From Halanaerobium sp046541575 (GTDB lineage Bacteria; Bacillota; Halanaerobiia; Halanaerobiales; Halanaerobiaceae), in NCBI GenBank assembly GCA_046541575.1, contig JBKHDA010000031.1, positions 1 to 24,957 on the forward strand: a DNA stretch of 24,957 nt. The letters are read 5' to 3'. The position numbers and the translations under genes are program-made. The notes below the pieces were generated by a model, which was not told the origin of the DNA, searched no databases, and saw only the letters and a program-made list of their open reading frames with translations. Below, piece after piece: positions 23,283-24,957 of the stretch; the first letter of the stretch is position 1, and every line of letters starts with the position of its first letter.

Positions 23283-24479
23283 ATGAATCAGCAAAATTTA
23301 AGTCAGAAAATAAAAGCAAAAGCTGCCGAGATTGAAGATAAAGTAATCAAAATCAGGCATCAGATTCATCAGAACCCGGAGCTTTCTTTTCAGGAAAACG
23401 AAACTGCTGCTCTGGCAGCAGCTGAAATGAGGAAATTGGGTTTTGAAGTTAGAGAAAATATTTTTGGTACAGGGGTTACTGCTACTTTTAAAAACAGCAG
23501 TAATTCTGAAGCTAAAACACTGCTGATTAGAGCTGATATGGATGCACTGCCTGTAGAGGAAAAAAATGAGCTTGACTATAAATCTCAGAAACCCGGGGTA
23601 ATGCATGCCTGCGGCCATGACGGTCATACTGCTATTTTAATTGGAACTGCAGCTGTACTCAGAAAAATGGCTCAGGAGTTTAATGGTAACCTGAAATTTC
23701 TCTTTCAACCGGGAGAGGAGACTTCCGGTGGAGCTGAGGGAATGATCGAAGAGGGAGTGCTTAAAAATCCGGATGTCGATGCGGCCCTGGGACTTCACCT
23801 CTGGGGCAGCACTCCTGAAGGTGTAGTGGAGTATAAAAGCGGTCCTTTTATGGCTTCTCCTGACCGCTTTGATCTTAAAATTATTGGAAGAGGTGGTCAT
23901 GCAGCCCGCCCTCAAAATACCATTGATCCAATTCCCATTGGGGCAGAGATTATCTCTGCTCTACAGACAATAGTCAGCCGCAGGATTGATCCTTTAGATT
24001 CAGCTGTGATTTCTGTCTGTAATTTTGAGGCAGGGAGCACCCATAATGTAATACCGGATCAGGCGGTGCTTAAGGCTACAGTTCGTTCTTTAACAGCTGA
24101 GGTCAGAGATGAACTGGCAGCCAGTATAGAAAAGGTTATCAAAAATATCTGTGATATTTATGGTGCTGATTACGAATTAAATTATATTTACGGCTATCCG
24201 CCTGTGGTTAATGATCCCCAGCTGACTCAAATTTTAGCTGCAGCTGCCGAAAAAGTAATTGGCAAAAATAGAGTCAGGGAAAAAGAAAAAGCTGAAATGG
24301 GAGGAGAGGATTTCTCTTATTTCGGCAGAGAAGTTCCGGCAGCATTTTATTTTCTTGGTATTGCCCCGGAAGGTGAGATAATTAACCACCATCAGTCAGA
24401 TTTTAGATTCAATGATTCAGTTTTAAAAGACGGAGTTGCTGTTATGGCCCAGGCTGCTCTGGATTTCTTTAACAGTTAA
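23283..24479 (+). CDS. M20D-family amidohydrolase (N-acyl-amino-acid / hippurate hydrolase type)
   Basis: 398 aa, normal length for the family, cytoplasmic. Signature blocks in order: RADMDALPVEE, MHACGHDGHT (C110, H112), FQPGEETSGGAEGM (E145-E146), GLHLWG (H172), a dimerisation domain starting near GRGGHAARPQ, GGEDFSYF, and a final NHH (H369/H370). These supply a two-metal site that removes acyl groups from amino acids or cleaves related amides; exact substrate is unknown. The ATG begins two bases after the chemoreceptor stop, and its ribosome site GAGGT (23270-23274) lies inside the end of that gene, so the two are transcribed and translated together. A terminator follows. Confidence 0.92.
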   Translation: MNQQNLSQKIKAKAAEIEDKVIKIRHQIHQNPELSFQENETAALAAAEMRKLGFEVRENIFGTGVTATFKNSSNSEAKTLLIRADMDALPVEEKNELDYKSQKPGVMHACGHDGHTAILIGTAAVLRKMAQEFNGNLKFLFQPGEETSGGAEGMIEEGVLKNPDVDAALGLHLWGSTPEGVVEYKSGPFMASPDRFDLKIIGRGGHAARPQNTIDPIPIGAEIISALQTIVSRRIDPLDSAVISVCNFEAGSTHNVIPDQAVLKATVRSLTAEVRDELAASIEKVIKNICDIYGADYELNYIYGYPPVVNDPQLTQILAAAAEKVIGKNRVREKEKAEMGGEDFSYFGREVPAAFYFLGIAPEGEIINHHQSDFRFNDSVLKDGVAVMAQAALDFFNS

Positions 24480-24503
24480 AATAATTTATTTATTAGAGAA
24501 TTT

Positions 24504-24540
24504 CCGCCTATAAGCTATTTATGGGCGGTTCTTTGATTTT
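24504..24540 (+). terminator. Intrinsic terminator after the amidohydrolase gene
   Basis: CCGCCTATAA (24504-24513) pairs with TTATGGGCGG (24519-24528) with one G-T pair; the T-rich stretch TTCTTTGATTTT follows. It closes the second signalling operon. Confidence 0.8.
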
Positions 24541-24614
24541 AATAACTAAACAATAATTCCTTAAAGTAGAAATATGTAGTAATTATAAATTTACTATACT
24601 ATGGAGGTGAAGTA

Positions 24615-24900
24615 ATGCTGTTAGCTCAAAACCGGGCAAATTCGAATGATTTAAAAGAGTTTTTAGATTTAAGTCCATATGCAGCCATTTTTATTAATCA
24701 GCAGGCTGACCTCACTTGCTTTTAATTTAGGGGATAGATTAAATTTGAGTCATGAAAAATTAAATAAACTAAATCTGCTGGCAACCCTGAATGATATTGG
24801 TAAGGTTACAATTTCAGAAAAAATATTAAATAAACCCGGAAAATTAACAGCAGAAGAAGCAGTAGAGTTTATAAAGCTGCTGGAAGAGGAGGAAAAGTAG
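24615..24900 (+). pseudogene. Remnant of a PAS / HD-GYP regulator gene
   Basis: ATG at 24615 with GGAGGTG opens 36 codons that look like the start of a PAS domain (FLDLSPYAAIFINQQ) and stop at 24723-24725. From about 24700 another frame reads as the first part of an HD-GYP domain: LTSLAFNLGDRL, then NLLATLNDIGKV, then KILNKPGKLTAEEA, ending at TAG 24898-24900. In HD-GYP proteins the HD pair sits in LHDIGK; here it is N-D (Asn codon 24790-24792). The middle of the gene and the whole GYP half are absent. An internal deletion with frame change plus a 3' loss explains this best. A short functional fragment cannot be excluded, because the end is still coupled to the next gene. Confidence 0.7.
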
Positions 24901-24957
24901 TGAACAGAGATAAAACAATTTTAATAGTAGATGATAGTAAGTTGAATATTCAGGTAT
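24900..24957 (+). CDS. Response regulator receiver protein, 5' end only
   Basis: GTG at 24900 overlaps the stop of the remnant before it (TAGTG) and has GGAGG about eight bases upstream. The 19 visible codons read MNRDKTILIVDDSKLNIQV, the first strand and acidic pocket (D10-D11) of a CheY-like receiver domain. It runs off the window, so output domain and length are unknown. Its position suggests it was coupled to an HD-GYP or PAS regulator. Confidence 0.85.
   Translation, partial: MNRDKTILIVDDSKLNIQV

Noticed and set aside
22045..23319. Long open frames on the - strand (22045-22563 and 22912-23319)
   Set aside because: They lie antisense to the chemoreceptor's repetitive coiled coil, are Ser/Leu-rich low-complexity, and have no ribosome site or family motif.

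Overview
The window reads as chromosomal DNA of a low-GC, anaerobic, salt-adapted bacterium of the Firmicutes type, most like the Halanaerobiales. That placement is inference. It rests on AT-rich codon use, strong GGAGG-type ribosome sites, frequent TTG starts, a large Mrp cation antiporter operon, a fermentative NADPH-type alcohol dehydrogenase, and SpoIIE/SpoIIAA/SpoIIAB-type signalling proteins. All convincing genes are on the + strand; I saw no RNA gene, CRISPR array, transposase or integrase.

Layout. (1) 1-425: the 3' part of a DHPS-like MBL-fold hydrolase gene that seems cut short, then a perfect 30-bp palindrome. (2) 426-3370: an LtaS-like membrane phosphoglycerol transferase followed by a membrane-anchored glycerophosphodiester phosphodiesterase (GDPD). 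The GDPD has no ATG/GTG/TTG start in front of its catalytic motif and appears to start at ATC. (3) 3543-11763: an iron-type alcohol dehydrogenase only 16 bp upstream of an eight-gene Mrp-type operon (E-F-G, MbhD-like, MbhE-MrpB fusion, C, two tandem MrpD-like, one short NuoL/MrpD-like), closed by an intrinsic terminator. MrpA is split and rearranged here, as in the Mrp modules of Mbh/Mbx complexes. (4) 11901-12406: a decayed SpoIIE-type phosphatase remnant and a 67-aa two-helix ferritin-like protein. (5) 12564-23281: a signalling block. From a good promoter (12480-12508) come a tandem HD/HD-GYP protein, a STAS protein, a CheB-CheR-PAS fusion and a PAS-PAS-PP2C-HATPase protein. From a second good promoter (19221-19250) come a membrane PP2C with a ruined HATPase tail, a second STAS protein, a stand-alone HATPase kinase and a chemoreceptor with a zinc-binding-type (CZB-like) outer domain. 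(6) 23283-24479: an M20D amidohydrolase coupled to the chemoreceptor gene, then a terminator. (7) 24615-24957: a PAS/HD-GYP gene remnant overlapping the start of a response regulator that runs off the window.

How the genes may work together. Region 5 holds every class of part needed for a partner-switching circuit (PP2C phosphatases, STAS antagonists, HATPase anti-sigma-type kinases) next to chemoreceptor-modifying enzymes (CheB, CheR) and a receptor. No sigma factor, CheA or CheW is present. The strongest hypothesis is a chemoreceptor- and PAS-sensed partner-switching system acting on a target outside the window. Remnants of the same families on both sides (11901-12183 and 24615-24900) suggest the locus has grown and lost modules repeatedly.
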